Below are positions 54,801-64,000 of a DNA stretch of 64,000 nt, one piece after another. The position numbers and the translations under genes were made by a program. Position 1 is the first letter of the stretch. Each line of letters begins with the position of its first letter. Source of the stretch: Chromobotia macracanthus (lineage: Eukaryota > Chordata > Actinopteri > Cypriniformes > Botiidae); NCBI GenBank assembly GCA_036877525.1, contig JAZGTH010000073.1, forward strand, positions 124,001 through 188,000, read 5' to 3'. The notes below the pieces were generated by a model. That model saw only the letters and a list, made by a program, of their open reading frames with translations. It did no database searches and had not been told where the DNA came from.

Positions 54801-55038
54801 GCTGAAAAACTGCCTAAGGTGGTTTGCTGTATTTAGCTGGTTTAGAATGGTTTATCTTTGTCTCCTAGAGTGGCCAAGATAGTTTTCAGATGGTCTAGCT
54901 TGTTGCTTAGGTGAGCTTAGGTGAGCTTAGCTGGTATTCCACTGGTTTAGTTAGTTGACTAGCTGTTCACTTTGCCTGACAAATGCCCAAACCCCTTTAA
55001 ATCCAGCAAAACAGACCAGCATAACTAGCTTGACCAGG
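54801..55038. mobile_element. Degenerate CTGGT/ACCAG repeat with inverted halves
   Basis: The left half has repeated AGCTGGTTTAG-, GGTGAGCTTAG- and CTGGTTTAG-type units. The right half (about 54990-55038) carries the inverse: CCAGCAAAACAGACCAGC and AGCTTGACCAGG. Such 'agctggtttagctggt ... accagcttaaaccagc' elements are frequent in cyprinid genomes as foldback-like nonautonomous repeats. A 10-bp unit GTGAGCTTAG is directly duplicated at 54911-54930. Confidence 0.5.
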
Positions 55039-55716
55039 ACAGGAGATGATCTTGAAACGTAAAACTTTAATCTGTTTTTTCCTCAGCAGAGGGAAATCTA
55101 CTTTTTAACTTTAGCCCTTTAGAAAAGTAGATACTCATTCTGAGTCCTCAGCACTGGGTGTTGAAACCTGCCACTTTGACTCCTGAACACTCAACACTTC
55201 CCATATCAAAGATCAACTTTCTCACATAAATATTGTCCCTCATATTGCCAGACATAAACTTTGCCTCAAGACACTGCTCAGACTTGCATGAGGTGGATGT
55301 TCATTATTGGAAGGTTGTGGCTGCAGTATGAATGCAGTGTTGGGGGCTGCCATGTTAAAAGATAACTGCTTTTTCCCAGCTGATGTGTGTTTGGACCCCT
55401 GCATGCCAGAGGCACCTGAGCCAGGCCCCTGACTCCACACAGCAATATGAGCTGCCATATCTCTCAATGCTAATGTAACTTATTTCATGCTTATTACACT
55501 CCCTAAAGCTATGCACACAGAGCCTTTGTAAATATTACAGGTTATGCGCATATCTGCGAGGGCGCATTTATTCATTAGGTGAATATTTGAAGACTTTAAT
55601 TGTATTAAATATAGAACATATCAATCTTATTAAGAGTGGGGAAATCTGCTGAAATGCAACACGGGAATGAATAAAACTCAAAAATATATTTATTTTTGAT
55701 TAAACACATATGTAGT

Positions 55717-56000
55717 TAAAGAAATGGTTTACTCAGAAATGGAAATTCTGTCAGCATTTACTCTCTCCCTCATGTCATACAAACTAGTTTGACTTTACTA
55801 ATCAAGAATCAAAGTGAATGGGGAACAGGGGCTGTCAAGCTCCAAACCTAATCTGTCCGATGCACCATAAAAGTATTATAGTGTAAAAGTAGTCCATATG
55901 ATAAATGCACTACACTCCAAGTCACCTGAAGCCATATTTAGTCTGACAAAACAGACTACAATTGTCTAGAAAATCTTGCTTGACAGTCACATATAAACTA
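55717..56000. mobile_element. Cyprinid DNA-transposon-derived relic
   Basis: The segment starts with AAAGAAATGGTTTACTCAG and reads GTCAGCATTTACTCTCTCCC, CTCATGTCATACAAAC, CACCATAAAAGTATTATAG, AGTAGTCCATATGA and CCAAGTCACCTGAAGCCATA. This order of phrases matches a very common cyprinid nonautonomous element ('aatgatgacagaatttactcaccctcatgtcgttccaaac ... cataaaagtagtccatatga ... ccaagtcttctgaagccata'). It has no coding capacity. Confidence 0.55.
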
Positions 56001-56395
56001 GTTCAGTAAGTAATATGACTGTTGAGTTTCATGAAACTGAAATTTCAGGTATAAATGGCTTCAAAATCAAAACCATGGTTAGAGAAAAGAAGCTTTTGTG
56101 TAACTGGATTCTAATTTTTGCCTCAAAAATTGTTGTTGTGACAACTAGCCCCAATCTTATTAAGTTATAAACATTAAATCATGTTGAGTATGCCACACAA
56201 ATCAGAAATTGGCAACTTTTAGTATTTTTTTTTTTTTTGCTTACGTAATTGCTTTCTGAATTAGTTATTATATGAGTTTATATGTTTTTCCTGACCAAAC
56301 ATACATATCTGTGTGGGTTGGCTGAATCGATTTTGGGGGCTGGTGCAACCAATGAACTGTCAAAGTCTGACAACACAGGGTTCATTATCAAGAGG

Positions 56396-56401
56396 TTTAT
56401 T
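56396..56401 (-). terminator. Poly(A) signal of the pentraxin gene
   Basis: AATAAA on the minus strand (TTTATT on plus), 43 bases beyond the stop codon. This predicts a very short 3' UTR ending near 56,375-56,385. Confidence 0.7.
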
Positions 56402-56443
56402 ACATTTGTCTCTGATTTTGTTACAATGCAGTTCAATATCACT

Positions 56444-57289
56444 TTATGGCTGCTCTTCTTTGGTGTAAAAAGTTACATGTTGCTTCTCTTGCACTTGTGC
56501 AGTCCCAGCAGTTGTGAATTTAAGATTGTGCCAGTTTATGTAATCACCAAGTTTATATTTGATCTTTGCCTCCATGTAATTCTTAATCAGACGAGGGGTT
56601 AACACTTCTTTATAGACATGAACATCTGATATGAAACCTGTAAACATTTCACTAAACCCTCCAGTATATGATGTCTGACGCTGGCCAAGAATTATTTTGG
56701 GTGCCCCTTTGAAAGGTTCCTTAGTCCCCACCACTTTTTTAATGCCGGGTACTTCATTGACAAACATCTGCGCGAGACCAGTAGTGGCTTCCCAGGTGGC
56801 ACAGATTGAGTTCCATTGATTTATGTTGAACGTCAGCCCTTTAAATTCAGCTTCAGCATTATGAATATTCAGTTGGTATTGTTTTTTTTTAGGTGACCAA
56901 GATATTGTAAAGTCACTAGTGTGAGTTGGTGTGGCCAGAGAAAACGGACATTGGATCTCACTTGCATCGTCAGTGTAAAACCGCAGACACACAGTGATTT
57001 CAGAGAAATCTGCCGTTTCATTCGGGTGAAGCTGCACGTAGGTTTGGGTGGCCAGATCTGGGAAAATAAGGGCCTTCTCCCTTAAACATCTTCTTACTGC
57101 TTTCTGCTCTGTTGATTAAACAAGACATGTATTTAAAGACTCAAAGCACATATCAAGGAAACTGCATTGATTTTATTAATTAGCTGATCTCCGTATTGGT
57201 ATAATATGGACACTAGATTGTTAACACTTACGAGCCCATGCCAGACTGCAGCAGAGGATGAGGAAAACACAAGATGCCAGTTTCTTCAT
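56444..57289 (-). CDS. Secreted pentraxin (CRP/SAP-like), two exons
   Basis: Exon 1 is 57232-57289 (ATG at 57287-57289) and exon 2 is 56444-57108, with TAA at 56444-56446. They are separated by a 123-bp intron with a GTAAGTG donor and CAACAG acceptor. The spliced product is 240 residues, close to CRP/SAP length. Residues 1-19 (MKKLASCVFLILCCSLAWA) form a signal peptide. The pentraxin fold follows: KALIFP near residue 31, TVCLRFYT with Cys60, SICATWEA with Cys122, KIILGQ near 157-162, and NWHNL near the C terminus. Cys60 and Cys122 correspond to the conserved intradomain disulfide. The HxCx(S/T)Wx(S/T) signature is degenerate: His becomes Ser and the last position becomes Ala. By alignment from memory, most CRP calcium ligands (Asp60, Asn61, Glu138, Asp140) are replaced, here Thr, Ser, Arg and Thr. 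One NET sequon lies at Asn49. Pentraxins are secreted pentameric innate-immune lectins; calcium-dependent ligand binding is doubtful here. The exact subfamily is not assigned. Confidence 0.93.
57109..57231 (-). other. Pentraxin intron, 123 bp
   Basis: The donor GTAAGTG (57231 downward) and acceptor TTAATCAACAG (ending at 57109) split a CAG glutamine codon immediately after the signal peptide. A single phase-1 intron just after the signal sequence is the usual structure of short pentraxin genes. Confidence 0.92.
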
Positions 57290-57337
57290 GGTTTTCCTGA
57301 GTTGCGTTTCACACACAAGGCAGAGGTAGCTGAGCTG

Positions 57338-57345
57338 TTTTTATA
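57338..57345 (-). promoter_or_regulatory. TATA box of the pentraxin gene
   Basis: TATAAAAA on the minus strand, 49 bases upstream of the ATG. It predicts transcription starting near 57,310-57,315 and a 5' UTR of only about 20-30 bases. Just upstream are a MARE-like near-palindrome TGCTGATTTAGCA (57377-57389) and an E-box CACGTG (57411-57416), which are candidate regulatory sites only. Confidence 0.7.
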
Positions 57346-59956
57346 CTGCACTGCTGCCATGAGGACGCAGCCCTACTGCTGATTTAGCAATTCACTTGAA
57401 TACACAGATACACGTGCACTGTTTTCTTTTGTAAACAAAGAAATAAGGCTATGATGATCTTCGCTTAACCATACAAACCATATACAAACCATTAAAACCA
57501 TACTGCTTATGGATATATATAAGACAGTTTATATTAGCTTACACTAAATTACATGATGTACAGCGTGCTACGGTAATAAAGCAAGGCATAACTGTGGTTA
57601 AATGTTAAGTGAAATTCACTGATTATGAACACCTTGATGTATATGTTTTTTTACAGTCTTTCTTACAAAAGAAAGCTGTAGGGAGAAACACAATAAATCA
57701 GATTCATTTGAAGATATATGTGACTTACAGTATATATTTTTAATCAGATATCTGCATAATAAAAGACAACAAATAACAGAGAAAGAGTCAACATTTTTAA
57801 TCATTTTCATAGAATACTTTTTTTTACATTTTCACAAGCTAAGAAGAAATGTGACAGTTTGTGGAGTCATCTTGTGTTTGCACTGAGAATAATAAATGCT
57901 CTGAAGCAATGTGATATGAATGTAGACAAATATATATTTTTACACTATGGGATTCTTACTGTTCAGCTCCCAGCACTTTCACAGCTATTTTGCATCCTAG
58001 ATCTTAATGCCATGGCCAAATACAGCAGAGCACTGTACTGCAGTGAAGGATGCCTGCACACAATCCATCATACACTGTGTCTAATGGCCTTTATTGCATT
58101 TGTCACTCATGCTTGTTTTTTTAATTCATACTTTTAAAGTTACTGTACTGCTTACTAGCAGAGACAACATTACAATAAATAAACCCATAATGCAAAAGAT
58201 ACAAAAATAAGATCTTTTTTTGGCTTACCATAAAACAACAATGTCATGTTATTAAGTAAATAAATGGCTGTTTAAATAGCTGTACAATTCCTTCATTTGG
58301 TATAGTACAGAACAGCAATACGTCTTCAGTTTGTACTGTAACCTATCTAAACAAAAATATATACTGTATATAGAGTTACTGTGAAAAGCAATAAATCCTC
58401 ATCCAATATGATAATACATTGTACAACCAGATCCCGATTCAAATATAGCAGGCTCTATAAACATATTTTATTTCAAAGTATATATTTGTGTGTATGTTTT
58501 AAAGCATTTAAAATATCCTGTTAATAACATGAAGTAGAACAATACATACATTTTTATGTCATATGAACCAAATCAGCATGTCAAAGATTTTCAATGTGCA
58601 TTGCTGATTGATTAAATGCACATACCTCATATTTGTGTTATGTTTTTTGGGTACTTTTCAAGGATCTTGTAAATTTACTTAAGGATCTGACATAAACTAA
58701 ATGATTTAAGTAATTATGATGCAGCTAATGGATCACTGACACTGATCCTTTCAGAAATTTTTGTATAGACATACAGTACAAAAAATGGCTATATAATACA
58801 TATATGACTCATTAGCACATTTCATTTGGGGTAAAGTATGAAAATCCCTGTCCAAGCAACATCATAAAGGCAATATGAATATACACACAATAGAATAGAT
58901 ACATGGATGTTGATTGGTTTAGCCTGGTGAGTGATGATGTGTAATTTACAGACACATATGTGTAATTGTAATGTAGTTTGAGTGAAATATTGTCTGTTTA
59001 CATAAACCAATGCTGTTTTCTAGCCCTGGTCCATGTTTGCACTGTAAAATATTAAAACCAGGGTTTTGAAACCCCAGTTCTATTGACATTCAATCAAACA
59101 AGCCATAACCTTATCCCTTTGTCCGCATTCAAACCAACACACATTCAACAAACAGGGATACACAAATTTACACATGCAATCACACACACACAGGAGGAAA
59201 AATAGGCCCCTACACACTTTCAGATAAGGAAAGTGGTGTTCTACAGTCCTGTAGATTTTTATCCACACTGGAAACTCTGGATGATCAGTAAACTTCTCTC
59301 CAAACCTTCTTATCACTTGCAATTAACGTTGTGGGATTCTTTTTAATGTTATGAAAATGATTTTTGTTGATATGTTTTACCTACAGATGGGTAATGACTA
59401 CCACATGTGTGAGAATTTAGCAAGAATCTAATTTTCACAAAAACAACAAAAAAAACTACAAGACAATTTATGAAAATAAACAGTGAGCACATCTCAAAAA
59501 TGACAAACGCGCTATAATATCTTGGCCTTGAGCTCTGTGTGATTTGTGTGCCAGTGAGCAATGGATGGTGCACACTATCTTTAAGTACACACATATGCAT
59601 ACACAGATTCAGCTCTACTGCTGAGACAGGAGTCCTTATGGGTTCCGACCCTTAAAACACCAGAGGCTGTGAAGACGCCACAACATCGCATGGGAATGTT
59701 GCAATGATTTCTCACACTTCTTTCTCATCTTCCGATGTGAAATCAAGTGACGAGACAGAAACTTACATCAAGATCACTTAGTTTTGTTGGATCAACACAC
59801 CATTAACAACAGCTTTCAAAAACCAGAACCAATAAAAACAGTGAGAGAGAAAGGGAGGAACAGAGAGAGAAAGATTACTGAGTACAACAGATTGACCAGG
59901 AACAGCAATCAACTTTATACAAATTGTAACTGTCCATGATTTATGTTCTTAGGTGG
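57346..59956 (-). other. Pentraxin upstream region and probable gfra1 3' UTR
   Basis: No coding exon was recognised. The part nearest 59,956 follows the gfra1 stop codon and is likely its 3' UTR. Candidate AATAAA signals on the minus strand are at 58467-58472 and 58090-58095, so the UTR may be about 1.5-1.9 kb. The remainder down to 57,345 would be pentraxin promoter and intergenic DNA. The UTR end cannot be fixed from sequence alone. Confidence 0.5.
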
Positions 59957-60100
59957 CTACAACATCACTGCCGTGAGAACGCAGTGCAGAAAGGTAACCA
60001 GCATGAGCAGCAGAAAGCTCAAGACTGATGGAGATGCCTGCAGAATGGAGGAGTTCCTGGAGATGGTATTAGAGGAACTGGGGTCATCGATCTGGGGGTC
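59957..60100 (-). CDS. gfra1: gfra1 last coding exon: GPI-anchor signal
   Basis: This 144-nt coding exon follows the acceptor TTTGTTTCTTTAAG and ends with TAG at 59957-59959. It encodes 47 residues: a polar linker DPQIDDPSSSNTISRNSSIL, a short QASPS spacer, then a hydrophobic tail (VLSFLLLMLVTFLHCVLTAVML). The small-residue stretch followed by a C-terminal hydrophobic segment is the classic GPI-attachment signal, as in GDNF receptor alpha proteins. NSS is a potential N-glycosylation sequon. This exon is poorly conserved in the family, so the call depends on its phase-0 junction with the exon at 60899-60943 and on its position. The mature protein would be anchored on the outer cell surface as the GDNF co-receptor for RET/NCAM. 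Confidence 0.87.
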   Translation of the reverse strand, partial: DPQIDDPSSSNTISRNSSILQASPSVLSFLLLMLVTFLHCVLTAVML

Positions 60101-60898
60101 CTTAAAGAAACAAAACAGAGAACAGGCAAGAGAAAGAGGGGATAAGATTTTTTTCTTACCAGCCACAGAGAGAGTTAGACAAGTCAGAAAGTTAAGCTTT
60201 TATCAAAATGACACAAACCGCATAAAAACGATTTTTAGAGAGAGTATTCCGTCATGATTTACCTTGAACTTTTAAAAGGTTTCAGCTTCTAAAACTAAGA
60301 CATTTAAGCACAGTAATGTCTTTAGAGACCTGTAGTTTTTCACCTTGCAAACACACCTACTAATGTCCTGAAACACTACAGAAGTGTCAAACAGTGCTGC
60401 TGAAAACACATTTCCATTTCATATGAAAAACACAAAATGTCATTCTAAGTTATACCTGAAATGGGTTCAGATGTCTAAAAGATTAAAAAAGCTCTTTGAT
60501 TCTGCAGTGAAATGGTACAGGGTGCTGAAAAGAGCTCCTCATTTCTGTCCTCACTGCTGTTTGGATGTACTGCTGCTACACTAAATGTCATTCTAGCATA
60601 TAATGTTGCTTTTATTATGTACAATGACATTTTGTGAACTTTAAAAGGCAGAAGATAAGCAACATTTACATTTCAGTATCACCATCTGCAAAGATCATGT
60701 GCAAACTGGCCCTCTAGGGCTAGGTCAAAGGTCAACTAGGACTTTTCAAAGGGGTCACAGTGCAATGAGATAATTACTGTTCTGTCTCTGTTTGCTTATT
60801 TATTTGTTTTTATAATTTATTCTTTCGATATTATTTTATCTGTATATTTAACTCCTTTTAGTGTCATTTTAGACCGAAAAGAATGATAGCATACTTAC
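60101..60898 (-). other. gfra1: gfra1 last intron, 798 bp
   Basis: It runs from the GTAAGT donor at 60898 downward to the CTTTAAG acceptor at 60101. It is AT-rich, and no repeat or gene was recognised. Confidence 0.87.
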
Positions 60899-60943
60899 CA
60901 CACATAACACATCGATTGTGTTGTTTGTCTTCAGTTTTTGAGC
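60899..60943 (-). CDS. gfra1: gfra1 45-nt microexon: linker before the GPI signal
   Basis: A 45-nt exon lies between acceptor TTTTATTTCTAG and donor GTAAGT, phase 0 at both ends. It encodes AQKLKTNNTIDVLCV. Human GFRA1 has AQKLKSN...LCIS in the same place, directly after the LQ that ends the preceding exon. NNT forms an N-glycosylation sequon, as the NVS/NTH region does in human. The segment lies in the C-terminal linker between the third cysteine-rich domain and the GPI signal. Because it is frame-neutral, skipping it would leave a viable shorter linker. Confidence 0.92.
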
Positions 60944-62701
60944 CTAGAAATAAAAAATAATAAAGCAAAGATCTTTTAGTACCCAATACAGATTATAACA
61001 CATCCAGAATGCAGGTAGACATTCATGGAACGTCTCTGCTAGAGATTTCTGAGAGATTTCTGCTGTTGTGCTCAGCCACCCAGTTCTCCAAACAACATTT
61101 TATTTGCACACAATCTTACAGTGCAATGATTTACACTGCATAATCTACGCCAGAATGCTCATAATGCTGTTTATTACAACACTTTTACAGCCCTTAATTG
61201 AATTATATAAAAGTGTGCTTTATAATGCAGTTAACAAGATTAAAATGCATTGTGATGCACCAGTCAGATGGAGTGCCAGTACTGCATTATGGAAACGTAA
61301 ATGTGCATGGAAGTTTAAAAAATATTAATACTAATCATAACAGGTGGGCTACTACAAGATTTTCATTATGATACAACCTTATGTTTTGCTGAATAGATGA
61401 TAACATTTTGGCATTTAAAATGCGACCCTCGAGCATCATGCAATTTAGTGTGTATTTAAATAATTTGATCTCACTTTTTCCTTGTGTGGGTGCATGTGTT
61501 GTCTAGGTATATGTGTGTGTCTAAGAAAGCGAGAAATAGTGGTGATATAAGCGTCCTGGTGACAGTACAATAAATAAATTCTTGTGTGTGTTGGCAGTCC
61601 AGTAGCCTTCTGAAACCGGGCATCTTAAATCTGAGCCAGAACCCAGTGTGATAAAGCAAAGCCTTGGCCTTGCTTTAGCATCAAACATAATAAACAACCA
61701 CATCTATGGACCAGCAGAAAGCAGAAAACAGATCTGAGGTTTAATATCAATGATTAATTTCTCCCTGAGAGGTCCTACCACCCTCACTCTCTGAACATTT
61801 TTAAAATTGAAGAAATAAACCAATGAAAAACAAGTCTAATGCTTAGAACTAGCTGGAAAATTATTCTCTGTGCATATCAAGTGCTGTTTTAATTATGCTG
61901 AAACAAACCTGTTCTCAAAATCCAAGATATAGCACTAACAGAAAAAAAGAGAAAAGCCAAAAAAAAGAACAAAACTCAAAAAATTGGCCCTTAATCTCAC
62001 ACTATAAAAAAAAGTTTCTCACTTTTATTATATATGTAGAACACAGGTTCACACCGAAGACACAGATCTCTCTTGTTAAAACAAAACAGAATATCCAATA
62101 ATTTAGCAATTATGCCCAATACTTGCACTGTGGCAAGAGATATTACCCTGTCTCTTTGTTTTGAGGGTAGTTAATGTACATCTGGCTTTGTGATTTTATT
62201 TGCATAAAAGCAAGGTAAATTCTTTCTACCATACACATAAAAACTGAAGGCAGAGGTAAGGAGTACTGATGGAACTAGACGTGGCTTTTAAAAGAGAGTG
62301 GAGTGACACATGCAACAGACAGGCAGTTAATGGGGTGTTAATAGAGCGTTTATATATTGGAGTACTCTTGCTAGGTCAGTTCTGTGTGCTGGGATTATTT
62401 GTAAGCGATTAAGTAAGACTGACAGGCATATCCCATGAGCCTCTCTGTTCACCCTCGTCCTCATTTTTACAATAACAGCTGCTCTCTCTCAGTGGACAAC
62501 ATTTAGCAGTGAGTCAAATACAGAAACATGTCAACTCATTAACATTTACTGTCCTTACAAAGCCACTGCTGCAGGGCTATAGTTCGAATGAGCATGGATA
62601 TATGCAAAGTCCAATTGGCACAAACAGTTAAAAAGGGCAACAGTAAGTAAAAAAAAGCATTTGACAAAATGTTGTCTTATTAGGACAAAGGCATTTATTT
62701 A

Positions 62702-62850
62702 GGTTATATTTTTGGCTTTTATAGCTTTATTCAACAGTACAAAAGATGACAGGAAGCACTGGGATGAGAGAGATGGGATCAGAAGCTGGATAAAGCCCAT
62801 GAGACAGGACTTGAACTTGGGTCACACAAAGTGCCACTGCACAACATGTG
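62702..62850 (-). mobile_element. tRNA-derived SINE-like relic, reverse orientation
   Basis: On the minus strand, GTTCAAGTC (plus 62808-62816) matches the polymerase III B box. On plus, AAAGATGACAGGAAGCACTG and GAGAGAGATGGGATC, followed by GGACTTGAACTTGGGTC, match a common fish repeat pattern ('gacaggaagtg ... gagagagatggg ... ggattcgaac'). The A box is not clear, so it is a degraded copy. Confidence 0.55.
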
Positions 62851-63179
62851 AACTCTGGCACAGAGAAGACACAGGTATTTTCACAGAAATTTTAGGTCAG
62901 GGCAGGTTGTCACATGTTTCAGTATAAGTCGTTTATGTTTTAATTGCAGTAATTTAACATTTGAAATTTTTGTAGGCAAAAATGTTTGTTTAATATGTTT
63001 TTGGTTTAATGAATTGTTGTGAATTATGCTTCATTATTGGTTTACTATTTGCTTAAATGTCATAAAAATATCTGTTAATAGTCATTGTTCCAACTTAACC
63101 AATATAGTGTGACAAAATCCCCCCAAAAAGTAATTGGTAAATAAACTGTCTCTTTTTTTCCTTTTCAACAATGGTGGAA

Positions 63180-63300
63180 ATGGTCAATAGCATTACTGTA
63201 ACAAAGTCTTTAAGGTACAGTATGTGTCTATACAGAAACTGACTTAAATTCGTCCTCAGAAATACTCATTAAAGACATAAGTGTAACAACTTGTCCTGGT
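63180..63300 (+). repeat. Second copy of the dispersed repeat seen at 33464-33585
   Basis: The shared phrases, in order, are CTTTAAGG, ATGTGTCTATxCAGAAACTGA, CTCAGAAATACTCA-like and AAGTGTAACAAC-like. The divergence is substantial, indicating an old interspersed element whose flanks are no longer recognisable. Confidence 0.6.
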
Positions 63301-63518
63301 CTCTCCTACTGTAACTGAGAGCTCTTAATGTTCTTATATGTAAGGTAAGCTCACATTTCCTTCCTAAAGGCCTAATCGTTAAGGTCACCAGAAGTTCATG
63401 AATTCTTAACACTAGAATCACAACCACATATTTTCTTTAAAACATTGTGTACACACAACCTGGACAAGGACATACACCAAACACCCATGCTCAATACATG
63501 TATGGAATTTATACATAC

Positions 63519-63724
63519 CTGGAGACTACCACAAAAGTGGTAGAGGGAGTTATCACCAGGGTTAAGGTGGTTGATGTGAGTGGCTGGCTCTATGGCATTG
63601 GGGGATCTGTCTCGATCCCTGGCTTTCTGGGATGGTGTAGTCACAGAGGTGGTTGTTTGTACTGGAGGCATTGGCTGCCACACGCTCACGTCTGTTCCAT
63701 TTCCAAATGCCTGAATCGCACTAC
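63519..63724 (-). CDS. gfra1: gfra1 exon: end of third cysteine-rich domain and linker
   Basis: This 206-nt exon lies between acceptor CTTTGCAG and donor GTATGT. Two bases complete a codon from an upstream exon outside the window. The next 68 codons begin SAIQAFGNGTDVSVWQP, continue MPPVQTTTS, and end FCGSLQ. The AIQAFGNGxDVxVWQPxPPVQTTT block is diagnostic of GFRA1; human reads NAIQAFGNGSDVNVWQPAPPVQTTT. NGT is an N-glycosylation sequon. The Ser/Thr/Asp-rich middle is the divergent linker. The product is the GPI-anchored GDNF-binding co-receptor that activates RET. The first two cysteine-rich domains and most of the third lie to the right of the window. Confidence 0.95.
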
Positions 63725-64000
63725 CTGCAAAGACACAGCAGAAAGTTTCTACTTTCTACTCAGAAATGCAGAGAGATACAATTAAAGTCTTTATGCCTTC
63801 TGTTATAGGCCCAACTAGTTAGACTTAAGAGATATATAGAAAATCTGAGAGAAGCATGACGGCTTTAAATTTAATTTATTAGGCGTTTTAAATATGTGCA
63901 TGAACGTACAAGTTTTAAACTCTTTCTAATACTTACTAATGTAAGTATTAAACTTACATTTACATTTATGCATTTGGACATAAATTGACACTTTGATCCA
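63725..64000 (-). other. gfra1: gfra1 intron (partial), with a SINE tail at the window edge
   Basis: Upstream of the 63519-63724 exon on the minus strand, with no further exon recognised before the window ends. Positions 63954-64000 read TTACATTTACATTTATGCAT followed by TTTGGACATAAATTGACACT. This resembles the reverse-oriented tail of fish tRNA-derived SINEs ('ttacatttacatttatgcatttggcagacgctttt'), cut by the window end. Confidence 0.65.

Larger units (their letters stand above)
53000..56395. other. Intergenic region between atrnl1 and the pentraxin gene
   Basis: No exon was recognised on either strand. It holds a repeat fragment (ACAGTACTGTGCAAAAG at 53784-53800, a phrase common in fish repeats), a diverged AGCTGGT-type repeat (54801-55038) and a transposon-derived relic (55717-56000). 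The open frames here are 107 codons or fewer and resemble no family I know. Confidence 0.75.
60944..63518 (-). other. gfra1: gfra1 intron, about 2.6 kb
   Basis: It runs from donor GTATGT at 63518 downward to acceptor TTTCTAG at 60944. It contains a reverse-oriented tRNA-derived repeat relic (62702-62850) and a copy of the repeat also seen at 33464-33585 (63180-63300). No nested gene was seen. Confidence 0.88.

Noticed and set aside
55240..55467. 75-codon minus-strand open frame between atrnl1 and the pentraxin
   Set aside because: No recognisable family, and no TATA, splice or poly(A) context. Probably a chance frame.
1..64000. CRISPR arrays, bacterial operons, integrated virus or intact transposase genes
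   Set aside because: No regularly spaced direct repeats, no Shine-Dalgarno-linked gene strings, and no long open frame encoding reverse transcriptase, integrase, capsid or transposase motifs were found.

Overview
This 64 kb window is vertebrate nuclear DNA, most likely from an ostariophysan (probably cyprinid) fish. Three things point there: short exons separated by multi-kilobase AT-rich introns, consensus GT-AG splice sites, and worn copies of interspersed elements I associate with cyprinid genomes. There are no bacterial or viral gene arrays, CRISPR arrays, rRNA genes or intact transposase genes. Nearly all open frames outside the exons below are chance frames of 140 codons or fewer.

Layout. 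(1) Positions 1 to about 53,000, plus strand: the 3' end of an attractin-like 1 gene (atrnl1). Its last four coding exons are 1245-1323 (end of the membrane helix and juxtamembrane segment), 27404-27511 (MASRPFA motif), 43333-43441 and 50896-51020 (stop codon), separated by introns of about 26.1, 15.8 and 7.5 kb. The exons join in frame into about 139 residues ending in GTCV. A 3' UTR of up to about 2 kb follows. (2) Positions 53,000-56,395: intergenic, with worn repeats. (3) Positions 56,396-57,345, minus strand: a complete compact two-exon pentraxin gene (CRP/SAP-like, 240 residues), with TATA box, signal peptide, one 123-bp intron and poly(A) signal. Its pentraxin signature and calcium-ligand positions are altered. 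(4) Positions about 58,000-64,000, minus strand: the 3' end of a GDNF family receptor alpha-1 gene (gfra1). Its last three coding exons (63519-63724, 60899-60943, 59957-60100) encode the end of the third cysteine-rich domain, the linker and the GPI-anchor signal.

The genes do not form a pathway unit. atrnl1 and gfra1 converge with their 3' ends facing each other, as ATRNL1 and GFRA1 do in human, and the pentraxin lies between them on the gfra1 strand. The ATRN/GFRA4 neighbourhood is a paralogous arrangement, which supports the assignments.

The long introns hold microsatellites, tRNA-derived SINE relics, MITE-like pieces, a two-copy 116-bp tandem duplication, and some relatively GC-rich stretches that may be conserved noncoding elements. 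I saw no clear evidence of a new kind of biological system. The points most worth checking are the calcium-site-depleted pentraxin, the frame-neutral exon carrying the whole MASRPFA motif, the NAGNAG acceptor of that exon, and the frame-neutral 45-nt gfra1 microexon.
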